Shown: positions 35,845 through 46,105 of the stretch, one piece after another
Layout: each line of letters begins with the position of its first letter
How positions within the stretch are numbered: position 1 is the first letter of the stretch
DNA from: Clostridiaceae bacterium
Lineage (GTDB): Bacteria; Bacillota; Clostridia; Lachnospirales; Lachnospiraceae
Assembly: GCA_910574345.1 (NCBI GenBank)
Contig: CAJSZV010000015.1
Coordinates: 50,055-114,054, forward strand
Length of the DNA: 64,000 bases
Direction of reading: 5' to 3'
Made by a program: the position numbers and the translations under genes
The notes under the pieces: generated by a model
Told to the model about the DNA's origin: nothing
What the model saw: only the letters and a program-made list of their open reading frames with translations
The model's database searches: none

Positions 35845-38529
35845 ATGAAGGATTGGTATCAATGTACGGCGGAAGAGACCCTGTCCCGGCTTGAGAGTAC
35901 AAGGAAGGGACTGACGAAAAGGCAGATACAGGACAGAAGCAGGCAGTATGGACCGAATGTTTTGCGGGAGTCAGGCGGAAAACCTGCCTGGAGAGTATTT
36001 CTGGAGCAATTTCAGGATCTTCTGGTGATGATCTTAATCGGCGCTGCAGTTATTTCCATGCTGACAGACTCGCCGGAAAGCGCAGTGGTGATCTTTGCAG
36101 TGATTACCCTTAATGCGGTATTGGGGACCGTACAGCATGAAAAGGCCAGAAAGTCTCTGGAAAGCCTGCGCTCTCTGTCCGCCCCCATGGCAGTGGTTAT
36201 GAGAGACGGAAGCAAAATTCAGATTCCTTCCAGGGAAGTGGTGCCTGGAGATATTCTGTATCTGGAAAGCGGGGATCTGGTAGTTGCAGACGGACGGATT
36301 CTGGAGAGTACGGCTCTGCAGATCAACGAAAGTTCTCTTACCGGAGAGTCAGGCGCCGTGTCGAAGCAGGAAAGGCCTCTGCCCGGCAGACTTACCCTTG
36401 GAGACCGCAGCAACATGGTATACAGCAGTTCCCTCGTAACCGGCGGAAGAGCCGTGGCCGTGGTAACCGAAACAGGAATGGACACGGAGATTGGGAGAAT
36501 CGCTTCCATGATGAGCAGTACCCCGGAGAAAAAGACGCCGCTGCAGATCAGCCTGGATCAGTTCAGCAGCCGTCTGGCCGCCGCTATTATGGTAATCTGT
36601 CTCGTTGTGTTTTTCCTAAGCATGTATCGGGGAATGAATACTCTGGATTCCCTGATGTTTGCCGTGGCTCTGGCAGTGGCAGCCATACCCGAAGCCCTGG
36701 GTTCCATTGTCACCATCGTTCAGGCCATGGGAACGCAGAAGATGGCAAGAGAACACGCCATCATCAAAGACCTAAAAGCAGTGGAAAGTCTTGGATGTGT
36801 ATCGGTGATCTGCACAGATAAGACAGGAACCCTGACCCAGAACAAAATGAACGTGGAGACGGTTGCGCTGAACGGCAGGCTTTTGCCTCCGGGAAAACTG
36901 AATCCGGCAGATGAGCAGCACCGGCTTTTTTTACAGATATGCGCTTTGGTCAACGATGCCTGGGTGCCGGACAGGGAAAGAGAAAAAGGGACCCGGAAGA
37001 TAAAAAAGAATGGGGCCAGGCAGGAACGGTCAGCCGTACAGGAGATGGGCGACGCTACGGAGCTGGCTTTGCTCCATCTGGTACAGCAGTGCGGCATATC
37101 GCCGGAAAGATTTCGAAATCAATTTCCCAGAAACAGGGAGCTTCCTTTTGATTCGGTAAGGAAGATTATGAGTACGATTCACCGCCTTCCACAGGGGCAT
37201 ATGCTTCTGACAAAAGGGGCTATGGATATTCTTTTGGAGCGCAGCACTCAGATCTGTGACGGGGGGACTATTCGTCCTGTTACATTCCGGGACAGGAAAG
37301 AATGGATGCAGCTTCATGATACCTGTTCCCGCCAGGGGTTAAGAGTGCTGGCTTTTGCTTACCGTCCCTTAAAAGACCATATGATTTCACTGAGTGACAG
37401 GGCTTTGGAACAGGAGCTGGTGTTTCTGGGATTTGCGGCCATGATGGATCCGCCCCGCCCGGAGACAAGAAAAGCAGTGGCGGACGCGTGGAGGGCGGGA
37501 ATCAAACCGGTTATGATTACCGGGGACCATAAGGTTACGGCCATGGCCATTGCCGGCCGGATAGGGATCTTAAGAGGCGGAGAACATGGGGTGGACGGGG
37601 CGCGGCTGGACTCCATGAGCAGACAGGAATTGTCAGACCAGATTGAACATATCAGTGTCTATGCCAGAGTTTCGCCGGAACATAAACTGAGGATCGTTAA
37701 AGCATGGCAGGAAAAGGGAAAGATTGTGGCCATGACGGGAGACGGAGTCAATGACGCTCCGGCCTTAAAACAGGCGGATATCGGAGTCGCCATGGGGAAG
37801 ACCGGGACAGAGGTATCCAAAGATGCGGCGGCTATGATTCTGGCGGACGATCATTTTGCCACTATTATGAAAGCTGTGTCCAATGGTCGGAATGTATACC
37901 GAAATATACGCAATGCCATAGAATTTCTCCTGTCCGGCAATATGGCAGGCATCTTCTGTGTCCTTTACACTACCATGGCGGCCCTTCCCCTTCCCTTTGC
38001 GCCGGTTCACCTGCTATTCATCAACCTTTTGACCGATTCTCTTCCGGCCATTGCCATTGGCATGGAGCAGCCGGAAGGGGAACTTTTGAATCAGCCTCCC
38101 AGGGATCCTGGGCAGGGCATTTTGACCCGGCGTTTTCTCAGGGATATTCTGATTCAGGGAGGGCTGATGGCAGTGTGTACCATGTATGCCTACGGAACCG
38201 GACTGTCTCAGGGCAATGACGCTCTTGCCAGCACCATGGCCTTTGCCTCTCTGACCCTTGCCCGGCTGTTTCATGGATTCAACTGCAGAAGCAGCCGTTC
38301 CGTTTTTCATCTGGGATTGTTCAGCAATATCTATACGGTGATGGCCTTTGAAGCAGGGGTTCTTCTTCTGGCAGGGGTTTTGTTTGTTCCCGGACTTCAG
38401 GTGCTCTTTGCCGTTTCGGATATGAGCATAGAACAACTTTTAACGGTGGGAATCTGTGCCTTTGTTCCTACGGCGGTGCTCCAGTGCTGGAAAGTGCTGC
38501 GCGAGATCCGCAGAAAGACCATGAGGTAA
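35845..38529 (+). CDS. Cation-transporting P-type ATPase, probably Ca2+
   Basis: An 894-residue P2-type ATPase that probably exports calcium. ATG at 35845 is chosen with GAAAGGGG upstream; ATG 35815 is an alternative. Features in order: N-terminal cation-ATPase domain; actuator loop with SLTGES; membrane helix 4 with IPEALG, the variant of PEGLP found in some bacterial Ca2+ pumps; phosphorylation site D325 in CTDKTGTLT; hinge TGDGVNDAPALK; helix 6 with LLTDSLPAIAIGMEQP; C-terminal membrane domain. About ten membrane segments fit. No metal-binding N-terminal Cys motif as in heavy-metal pumps. Ion specificity is by family resemblance only. Confidence 0.92.
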   Translation: MKDWYQCTAEETLSRLESTRKGLTKRQIQDRSRQYGPNVLRESGGKPAWRVFLEQFQDLLVMILIGAAVISMLTDSPESAVVIFAVITLNAVLGTVQHEKARKSLESLRSLSAPMAVVMRDGSKIQIPSREVVPGDILYLESGDLVVADGRILESTALQINESSLTGESGAVSKQERPLPGRLTLGDRSNMVYSSSLVTGGRAVAVVTETGMDTEIGRIASMMSSTPEKKTPLQISLDQFSSRLAAAIMVICLVVFFLSMYRGMNTLDSLMFAVALAVAAIPEALGSIVTIVQAMGTQKMAREHAIIKDLKAVESLGCVSVICTDKTGTLTQNKMNVETVALNGRLLPPGKLNPADEQHRLFLQICALVNDAWVPDREREKGTRKIKKNGARQERSAVQEMGDATELALLHLVQQCGISPERFRNQFPRNRELPFDSVRKIMSTIHRLPQGHMLLTKGAMDILLERSTQICDGGTIRPVTFRDRKEWMQLHDTCSRQGLRVLAFAYRPLKDHMISLSDRALEQELVFLGFAAMMDPPRPETRKAVADAWRAGIKPVMITGDHKVTAMAIAGRIGILRGGEHGVDGARLDSMSRQELSDQIEHISVYARVSPEHKLRIVKAWQEKGKIVAMTGDGVNDAPALKQADIGVAMGKTGTEVSKDAAAMILADDHFATIMKAVSNGRNVYRNIRNAIEFLLSGNMAGIFCVLYTTMAALPLPFAPVHLLFINLLTDSLPAIAIGMEQPEGELLNQPPRDPGQGILTRRFLRDILIQGGLMAVCTMYAYGTGLSQGNDALASTMAFASLTLARLFHGFNCRSSRSVFHLGLFSNIYTVMAFEAGVLLLAGVLFVPGLQVLFAVSDMSIEQLLTVGICAFVPTAVLQCWKVLREIRRKTMR

Positions 38530-38565
38530 GAAGGGCGGGAAAGTTTTCTTTTTTGGCAGTTGCTT

Positions 38566-38594
38566 TTGACGTAAAAATATGCTACCCTTAAAGT
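38566..38594 (+). promoter_or_regulatory. Promoter for glpK
   Basis: TTGACG (38566-38571) with TAAAGT (38589-38594) 17 bases downstream. The same TTGACG -35 box precedes the second glp leader at 40289. The -10 box is weak. Confidence 0.5.
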
Positions 38595-38614
38595 GACGTT
38601 GCCGAGAGAGTGAT

Positions 38615-38661
38615 GAGTGGGGAATTGGTGCGGAAGTTCCGTGTGATTCCCTGCTCTTTTT
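38615..38661 (+). terminator. Leader terminator (attenuator) upstream of glpK
   Basis: GAGTGGGGAAT (38615-38625) pairs with ATTCCCTGCTC (38646-38656) through an unbroken 11-pair stem with two G-T pairs. An inner CGGAA/TTCCG stem follows, then five T. It lies between promoter and start codon, so transcription must read through it to reach glpK. This matches the layout of GlpP-controlled glp leaders in Bacillus. Confidence 0.75.
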
Positions 38662-38668
38662 ACAATGA

Positions 38669-40198
<1,530 letters not shown>

Positions 40199-40210
40199 AC
40201 GTTTCCTGTC

Positions 40211-40240
40211 CGGCGGGAAGGGCAAAAAGATGCCCGCCTG
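40211..40240 (+). terminator. Weak hairpin after glpK
   Basis: GGCGGG (40212-40217) pairs with CCCGCC (40233-40238), without a T-tract. It may mark the glpK transcript end. Confidence 0.35.
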
Positions 40241-40288
40241 AACTATTACCGCAGAAAAATTGAAAAAATGATAAAAAGATAACAATAC

Positions 40289-40317
40289 TTGACGTGTTTT
40301 GTCAAATGTGGTAGGAT
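40289..40317 (+). promoter_or_regulatory. Promoter for the MgtC-GlpA operon
   Basis: TTGACG (40289-40294), 17 bases, TAGGAT (40312-40317), directly upstream of the second leader terminator. Confidence 0.6.
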
Positions 40318-40352
40318 AAGGATAATTAAATATTTACCTGTGAGATGGGAGT

Positions 40353-40403
40353 AGCAAGGTATGATTTGTGGAGAGAAACCATAAATTTGCCTTGCTCTTT
40401 TTT
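40353..40403 (+). terminator. Leader terminator (attenuator) upstream of the MgtC-GlpA operon
   Basis: AGCAAGG (40353-40359) pairs with CCTTGCT (40390-40396), followed by six T. It sits about 30 bases after the presumed start of transcription and about 95 bases before the first gene. Same promoter-hairpin-gene order as glpK, so probably a second GlpP target. Confidence 0.7.
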
Positions 40404-40497
40404 CGCTTTTTTCCAGTTTTCACATAATAAAACACACCCATGATTTAAGCGAAGATCAGTTGTTTTCATGCTGCAGGAGAAAGGAAGAGGTGAGAAG

Positions 40498-41190
40498 ATG
40501 ATAGGTGAATTCCTGTCTATAGCAGAAGGATGGACTACCGGGGCCATGATTATTCGCATGGTCTGTGCTTTGCTGGTAGGCACGATCATCGGCATTGACA
40601 GGGCTATAAAGCGGCGGGGAGCGGGCATTAAGACCCACACTCTGGTATGCCTTGGGGCGGCTCTGGTGATGATGACCGGACAGTATATTAAGATGAACTT
40701 TGAAGGCAACATGGATATTGCCCGTATGGGAGCCCAGGTAATCAGCGGAGTGGGCTTTCTGGGAGTAGGCACCATCATTGTTACCGGAAAGAACCAGATA
40801 CGGGGTCTGACCACTGCTGCAGGACTTTGGGCATGTGCCTGTCTGGGGCTGGCCATAGGGATCGGATTTGTAAAGGGAGCTCTTATTACTCTGATTCTGG
40901 TGATGTTTACCATGAAAGTTCTGACCAAGCTGGACAGCAAGCTGCATATGTATGCGAAGGTTTTCGACCTGTATGTGGAGTTTCCATCCAATCAATCCGT
41001 GTCGCAGTTTATGGAGAGAATTCATGCCATGCAGGTTAAGGTCTACAATATGGAGATCAGCAAAAGCAAGATAAAAGGGGAAGGACCCAATGCCATTCTC
41101 TGCATTGAGGTGGAAAATCTCAGCCAGAGAAGAAATGTTGTGTCTACCATCCGCGGAATGCAGTGTGTAAAGTATGTAGAGATATTATGA
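40498..41190 (+). CDS. MgtC/SapB-family membrane protein
   Basis: MgtC-family proteins are inner-membrane proteins tied to Mg2+ limitation and control of ATP synthase; general bacterial members are poorly understood. ATG 40498 with GGAAGAGGTGAG upstream is chosen over ATG 40468. The 230 residues show the family core: about four membrane segments, GIDRAIKRRGAGIKTHTLVCLG, AQVISGVGFLGVGTI and IRGLTTAAGLWA. A soluble ACT-like tail of about 80 residues follows. It is the first gene of an operon with the glycerol-3-phosphate dehydrogenase set, 39 bases before it, an unexpected partner. Confidence 0.9.
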   Translation: MIGEFLSIAEGWTTGAMIIRMVCALLVGTIIGIDRAIKRRGAGIKTHTLVCLGAALVMMTGQYIKMNFEGNMDIARMGAQVISGVGFLGVGTIIVTGKNQIRGLTTAAGLWACACLGLAIGIGFVKGALITLILVMFTMKVLTKLDSKLHMYAKVFDLYVEFPSNQSVSQFMERIHAMQVKVYNMEISKSKIKGEGPNAILCIEVENLSQRRNVVSTIRGMQCVKYVEIL

Positions 41191-41229
41191 CAGAGTTACT
41201 CTGCCAAAATTATAAAAAGGAGAGACGAT

Positions 41230-42663
41230 ATGAGTGGATTGCAGTATGATGTAGCGATTATTGGCGGCGGCGTAACAGGGGCCGCAGTAGCCAGAGAATT
41301 GTCCAGATACCAGTTGAAGATCTGTCTGGTGGAGAGGGCGGAGGATGTATGTTCCGGCACATCCAAGGCCAACAGCGCCATTGTCCATGCCGGATATGAC
41401 GCAGCCACCGGTTCCGTAAAGGCAAAGATGAACGTGGAAGGGAACCGGATGATGGGAGAACTTTCCAGGGATTTGGATTTTGCATTCCGCAGGAACGGTT
41501 CTTTGGTTTTGTGTTTTTCCGAGGATGACAGACCTGCTCTTAAGGCTCTCTATGAAAGAGGGGTGGCCAACGGGGTTCCGGATCTTAAGATTATCTCAGG
41601 AGAAGAAGTGAGGGCTATGGAACCCAATATTACAGACGAGGTAGTGGCTGCTCTGTATGCACCCACAGGAGGCATCGTATGTCCTTTTGGGCTGACCATT
41701 GCTTTGGCGGAGAATGCCTGTGATAACGGAGTGGAGTTTAAGTTCCTTACGGAAGTGACCAATATATCAAAGATTGACGGCGGATATGAGTTGGCTGTCA
41801 GGGACAAAGAGCCGGTTACTGCCAGGTTTGTAGTCAACGCGGCAGGTGTCTATGCAGACGTTTTCCACAATATGGTAAGCGAGGAGAAGATCCAGATTGT
41901 GCCCAGAAAAGGTGATTACTGTCTCCTGGATCAGGAAGCGGGAAAACATGTGGACAAGACTGTCTTCCAGCTTCCAGGCAAGTACGGCAAAGGGGTTCTG
42001 GTTGCCCCCACAATCCACGGCAATCTGCTGATTGGACCCACTGCCTCCGATATTGAGGATAAAGAAGGGACTTATACGACGGCAAAAGAACTGGCGGAAG
42101 TCACTGCAAAGTCCGCCATCAGCGTAAAGAATATTCCTTACCGGCAGGTGATCACATCTTTTTCCGGTCTTCGTGCCCACGAAAAGAGCGATGAGTTTAT
42201 AATCGGAGAGGCGGCTGAAGGATTCTATGATGCTGCAGGTATTGAGTCTCCGGGTCTGTCCAGTGCCCCGGCTATCGGCGTTTATCTGGCAAAACTGATT
42301 GCGGAGAAAGCGGGAGCAGAGAAGAAGACGGACTTTATAGCCACAAGAAAAGGAATTCCTCATGTGGCGGCTATGAGCAGAGAGGAGAGAGCAGCTCTGA
42401 TCAAAGAGCGTCCGGATTATGGGACCATTGTCTGCCGCTGTGAGAACGTCAGTGAGGGGGAGATCGTGGACAGCATCCGCCGCACCCTTGGCGCCAGATC
42501 CTTAGACGGCATCAAGAGAAGGGTACGCCAGGGCATGGGACGCTGCCAGGCAGGATTCTGTACCCCCAGGACCATGGAGATTCTTTCCCGCGAGACAGGA
42601 ATTCCCATGGAAGAAATCTGTAAAAACCAGCCCGGCTCTGAGATGATTACCGGAGAAGCATAG
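41230..42663 (+). CDS. FAD-dependent glycerol-3-phosphate dehydrogenase-like protein, GlpA type, with BFD-like domain
   Basis: Probably oxidises glycerol-3-phosphate to dihydroxyacetone phosphate without oxygen. The 477 residues begin with an FAD-binding GGGVTGAAVARELS; the body is a DAO-family domain with SGLRAHEKSDEFIIG. The C-terminus is a BFD-like [2Fe-2S] domain with C402-x-C404 and C439-x4-C444. The same family includes L-2-hydroxyglutarate oxidases, so substrate is assigned from context: glpK upstream, and the flavoprotein and DUF1667 gene downstream, form the set common in anaerobic Firmicutes. AAAAGGAGAG precedes the start. No membrane anchor is visible. Confidence 0.85.
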   Translation: MSGLQYDVAIIGGGVTGAAVARELSRYQLKICLVERAEDVCSGTSKANSAIVHAGYDAATGSVKAKMNVEGNRMMGELSRDLDFAFRRNGSLVLCFSEDDRPALKALYERGVANGVPDLKIISGEEVRAMEPNITDEVVAALYAPTGGIVCPFGLTIALAENACDNGVEFKFLTEVTNISKIDGGYELAVRDKEPVTARFVVNAAGVYADVFHNMVSEEKIQIVPRKGDYCLLDQEAGKHVDKTVFQLPGKYGKGVLVAPTIHGNLLIGPTASDIEDKEGTYTTAKELAEVTAKSAISVKNIPYRQVITSFSGLRAHEKSDEFIIGEAAEGFYDAAGIESPGLSSAPAIGVYLAKLIAEKAGAEKKTDFIATRKGIPHVAAMSREERAALIKERPDYGTIVCRCENVSEGEIVDSIRRTLGARSLDGIKRRVRQGMGRCQAGFCTPRTMEILSRETGIPMEEICKNQPGSEMITGEA

Positions 42664-42674
42664 GAGGAAGAAAG

Positions 42675-43940
42675 ATGACACATCATGATATTGTAATTAT
42701 TGGCGGAGGCCCGGCAGGATTGTCGGCAGCAGTGGCAGCAAGAAAAGCCGGGATCCAGGATATCCTGATTCTGGAGCGTGACGGAGTGCTGGGCGGTATT
42801 TTAAATCAGTGCATCCACAATGGTTTCGGCCTTCATACATTTAAGGAAGAGCTCACAGGACCGGAGTATGCTTCCCGCTACATTGCCATGGTGGAGGAGG
42901 AAAAGATTCCTTACAAGCTGAACACCATTGTGGCGGACATCAACAAAGAGAGAGAAGTTACCTATATCAACAGAGAAGAAGGTCTGGTGACTATAAAAGC
43001 GGGAGCCGTAATTCTGGCAATGGGGTGCCGTGAACGTCCAAGAGGAGCTTTAAACACTCCGGGATACCGTCCGGCAGGCATCTACTCCGCGGGAACCGCT
43101 CAGCGGCTTATGAATATTGAAGGCTACTGCGTGGGAAAAGAAGTGGTAATCCTTGGTTCCGGCGATATCGGGCTGATTATGGCCAGACGTATGACTCTGG
43201 AAGGGGCAAAGGTGAAAGTAGTGGCGGAGCTTATGCCTTATTCCGGCGGTCTCAAGAGAAATATTGTTCAGTGTCTGGACGACTACGGGATTCCGCTGAA
43301 GTTAAGCCACACCATTATCAACATTGAGGGCAGGGAGCGTCTTACAGGCATTACCCTGGCCGAGGTAGATGAACACCGCAATCCTATTCCGGGAACTGAG
43401 GAGCATTATTCCTGTGATACGCTGCTTTTGAGCGTAGGACTGATTCCTGAGAACGAATTGTCAAAAGGCGCAGGGGTATCCATGAACCGTATTACATCGG
43501 GTCCTAATGTAGACGACTGTCTTGAGACGGAAGTGGAAGGCATCTATGCCTGCGGCAATGTGCTTCATGTACATGATCTGGTGGATTTTGTGTCCCAGGA
43601 AGCGGCTCTTGCAGGCGAGAATGCGGCTGCATACGTAAAGAACGGGAAAAGAGGGGAAAAATGCCATAAAGTGCCTCTGCTTGCAGAGAACGGCGTGCGT
43701 TATACAGTTCCCCAGGTTCTCAATGTAGATACTATGCAGGATACGGTTACTGTGCGGTTCCGTGTAGCTGACGTGTACAAGGACCGTTATATTGCCGTGT
43801 ATTATGACGATAAACTGATTTCCAGAAAGAAGAAAAAAGTCCTTGCTCCAGGTGAGATGGAGCAGGTGGTTTTGAAGAAGAGCAGCTTTGCAGATTACCC
43901 GGAGATTGGCCGGATCAAGATATGTACGGAGGTAGAATAA
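42675..43940 (+). CDS. FAD/NAD-dependent oxidoreductase, partner of the GlpA-like protein
   Basis: A pyridine-nucleotide-disulfide-oxidoreductase-fold protein (421 residues) with FAD site VIIGGGPAGLSAA near the N-terminus and a second Rossmann motif VVILGSGDIGLIMARRM at about 157-173. ERDGVLGGILNQCIHNGFG is typical of this dehydrogenase-associated subgroup. It lacks the CxxC redox pair of thioredoxin reductases. It probably passes electrons from the GlpA-like subunit to NAD+ or another carrier, like the second subunit of hydrogen-cyanide-synthase or proline-dehydrogenase-type complexes; the acceptor is inference. It sits 11 bases after the previous gene and its stop overlaps the next start. 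Confidence 0.85.
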   Translation: MTHHDIVIIGGGPAGLSAAVAARKAGIQDILILERDGVLGGILNQCIHNGFGLHTFKEELTGPEYASRYIAMVEEEKIPYKLNTIVADINKEREVTYINREEGLVTIKAGAVILAMGCRERPRGALNTPGYRPAGIYSAGTAQRLMNIEGYCVGKEVVILGSGDIGLIMARRMTLEGAKVKVVAELMPYSGGLKRNIVQCLDDYGIPLKLSHTIINIEGRERLTGITLAEVDEHRNPIPGTEEHYSCDTLLLSVGLIPENELSKGAGVSMNRITSGPNVDDCLETEVEGIYACGNVLHVHDLVDFVSQEAALAGENAAAYVKNGKRGEKCHKVPLLAENGVRYTVPQVLNVDTMQDTVTVRFRVADVYKDRYIAVYYDDKLISRKKKKVLAPGEMEQVVLKKSSFADYPEIGRIKICTEVE

Positions 43941-44302
43941 TGGAAGTAAGAAATTTAATTTGTATTGGCTGTCCTCTTGGCTGTCCGGTGACGGTAACGA
44001 TGGACGGTGATGATATCAATGTAACCGGCAATACCTGTCCCAGAGGCGCGGACTATGCCAGAAAAGAAGTGCTGAGCCCTACGAGAATCGTGACTTCCAG
44101 TATCAGGGTAAATAACGGAGCCATTGCCAGGGTATCTGTAAAGACTAAGAATGATATTCCCAAATCAAAGATCTTTGAAGTGATGGACGAGATCCGCAGT
44201 ACCCGTGTGGATGCGCCTGTGTCTATGGGACAGGTTCTTATTGCCGACTGTGCCGGTACAGGTGTTGAGATCATTGCTACAAAGGATGTGGAACGCGCAT
44301 AA
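43940..44302 (+). CDS. DUF1667 protein, probable Fe-S subunit of the glycerol-3-phosphate dehydrogenase set
   Basis: A 120-residue protein whose start overlaps the preceding stop by one base. Four cysteines, C8-x2-C11-x3-C15-x17-C33, look like iron-sulfur ligands. The rest is a small domain with SPTRIVTSSIRV and VSMGQVL. DUF1667 proteins are regularly found third in this gene order in Clostridia. The tight coupling suggests a small electron-transfer subunit; that is inference from context and cysteines. Confidence 0.85.
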   Translation: MEVRNLICIGCPLGCPVTVTMDGDDINVTGNTCPRGADYARKEVLSPTRIVTSSIRVNNGAIARVSVKTKNDIPKSKIFEVMDEIRSTRVDAPVSMGQVLIADCAGTGVEIIATKDVERA

Positions 44303-44480
44303 TCCACAGATGACCTCTGTCTGCGCTCCCCCTTGATACTGCTTGCTTAAGCAAACGCAGTCAGCAGGTTTTGCGGATTGACTATATTTGAATTTCGGCC
44401 CGGCGGCAGTAACACGCAACCCCCTATATGCAGCTGCCGCTTGGAAGGCCGGAGACAACACACAAGATGGAGAGGACAAA
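44303..44480 (+). other. Structured gap before the HAD phosphatase gene
   Basis: The gap can fold around GGCGGCAG (44402-44409) pairing with CTGCCGC (44434-44440), flanked by GGCCCGG/GGCCGG-type arms. No T-tract and no known riboswitch is recognised. It might be an internal regulatory leader or a processing site. Confidence 0.3.
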
Positions 44481-44483
44481 TTG

Positions 44484-45338
44484 GTGGAAAGATCAGAAAA
44501 ACCTGATGAGAGGATTCAGGCACAGAAAAAAGCCGATCTGCTGAAAAAGATTGGCTTATTTGTATTGGATATGGATGGTACATTTTATCTGGGAGACCAT
44601 GTGATTGAAGGCGCTCTGGAGTTTGTCCGGTATGTGGAAGGGAAAGGGCGCAGGATTTTGTTCTTTACCAATAATTCTTCCCGATCACCTAAAGTATATA
44701 TGGAAAGACTGGCAGCCATGGGGTGTCCTATCAGAAGAGATCAGATTATGACATCCGGTGACGTGACAATTGCATACCTGAAGGAGCTGTATGAGGGAAA
44801 GCAGATCTACCTGGTGGGAACCCCTGCTTTGGAGGAGAACTTCAGAGAAGAGGGGATCCGGCTGTGGGAAAAAGGCGATCCCCGGCCTGATATTGTGGTG
44901 GTGGGATTTGACACCACGCTGACATATGAGAAGCTGGACAGGGCATGCGCTTTTATTCGGGAAGGATCTGTTTTTCTGGCCACTCATCTTGATATTAACT
45001 GTCCTACAGAAGGAGGATTTATGCCTGACTGCGGAGCATTCTGCGCGGCGATTACGCTTTCCACAGGGGTAGAACCCAAGTACCTGGGCAAACCCTTTAA
45101 GGAGACTGTGGATATGGTATTGCTCCGAACCGGGGAGGAGAGAGACAGGGTGGCCTTTGTGGGCGACAGGCTTTACACGGATGTGGCCACAGGAGTAAAC
45201 CACGGGGCTCATGGCTTTCTGGTGCTGTCAGGAGAGACAAAACCAGAGGACTTGGACAAGTCTGAGGTAAAGCCGGACGCAGTCTATCAGTCATTAGGCG
45301 AAATGAAAGAATTGCTGGAAAACGTGATGGACTATTAA
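44484..45338 (+). CDS. HAD-superfamily IIA phosphatase (NagD/AraL/PGP-like)
   Basis: A 284-residue C2-capped HAD hydrolase. GTG at 44484 (or TTG 44481) is chosen because GGAGAGGA lies 5-8 bases upstream. Motif I is LDMDGTFY with both nucleophile and acid/base Asp; motif II FFTNNSS; motif III lysine in LGKPFKE; motif IV VGDRLYTDVATG. Related enzymes dephosphorylate phosphoglycolate, glycerol-3-phosphate or sugar phosphates. Being at the end of the glycerol operon, it could remove excess glycerol-3-phosphate or a toxic side product; that is inference. Confidence 0.85.
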   Translation: MERSEKPDERIQAQKKADLLKKIGLFVLDMDGTFYLGDHVIEGALEFVRYVEGKGRRILFFTNNSSRSPKVYMERLAAMGCPIRRDQIMTSGDVTIAYLKELYEGKQIYLVGTPALEENFREEGIRLWEKGDPRPDIVVVGFDTTLTYEKLDRACAFIREGSVFLATHLDINCPTEGGFMPDCGAFCAAITLSTGVEPKYLGKPFKETVDMVLLRTGEERDRVAFVGDRLYTDVATGVNHGAHGFLVLSGETKPEDLDKSEVKPDAVYQSLGEMKELLENVMDY

Positions 45339-45343
45339 GGATA

Positions 45344-46027
45344 TTAGTCCTTTTCAAAAGCATATTCCAGGAAACGGATCATGGTATCCGGATGCCGGGT
45401 ATAAGAAAACACCATCAGGTAATGGGGGGCAGTCTGAGCTGAGGCTGTCCCTTTTGCAAAGCGTGAATTCTCCAGGCTGACGGCGCAGGCTTTGACGGTT
45501 CCGTCTGAGGCGGCAGTGTAATAAAGCTGATCTTTCAGATCCTTCATGAGATTGTCAGGAAGAAAAAGTTCCAGGTCATAGACAGGGAAGCTTTGGCTAT
45601 AGTACTCTGCCAGTTCTTTGGTGGTTACCAGAAAATCAAGTTCTCTTGCGGAAACATATGCTACGATTTTTCCCTGGCTGGCTGTGTGATAGTCGATGGA
45701 AGAACCGATCAGGACATAAAGGCTGTCGTCAAAGATAACCTGCTGCCGGGGAGAAAGATTTAAATACTGAGAAAATTCTTTAGCAATATTTCCGGCAGGA
45801 AACAGATTCCCGTCGTCATTGGTGAAGAAACCTTCCAGAACCGTTTCACGGCGTGTCTGCATCCACGCATCCCCCAGATAGAAGCCTGCCATAGAGAGAC
45901 AGAGAAGAACAAAAGCCCATCCTTTGTAATAATCCAGGATGAAACGGAGCTTCTGCCGGAGGGAAAGGGTTTTTAAGGTTTCCCGATCTCTGGCAAGGCT
46001 TGTTTTTAGTCTTTGTAAAATTTTCAT
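45344..46027 (-). CDS. Membrane protein of unknown function, paralogue of the one at 57431
   Basis: No named family recognised. The 227 residues have a basic cytoplasmic N-terminus with SLRQKLRFILDYYK, one hydrophobic helix (about 36-53), and an extracytoplasmic domain with LNLSPRQQVIFDDSLYV, VSARELDFLVTTKELAEYY and LPDNLMKDL. The protein at 57431-58111 shares this layout and many of these positions. Each copy is divergent from a DUF624 gene. The start has AAGGAG upstream. It ends only 5 bases from the HAD gene stop on the other strand. Confidence 0.8.
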   Translation of the reverse strand: MKILQRLKTSLARDRETLKTLSLRQKLRFILDYYKGWAFVLLCLSMAGFYLGDAWMQTRRETVLEGFFTNDDGNLFPAGNIAKEFSQYLNLSPRQQVIFDDSLYVLIGSSIDYHTASQGKIVAYVSARELDFLVTTKELAEYYSQSFPVYDLELFLPDNLMKDLKDQLYYTAASDGTVKACAVSLENSRFAKGTASAQTAPHYLMVFSYTRHPDTMIRFLEYAFEKD

Positions 46028-46105
46028 AAAATATCTCCTTAAAACATGATGTTGTGTTATACTCTATCTTAGACAATACAATTATCTGATAAAGAAAGGG
46101 CTGCT

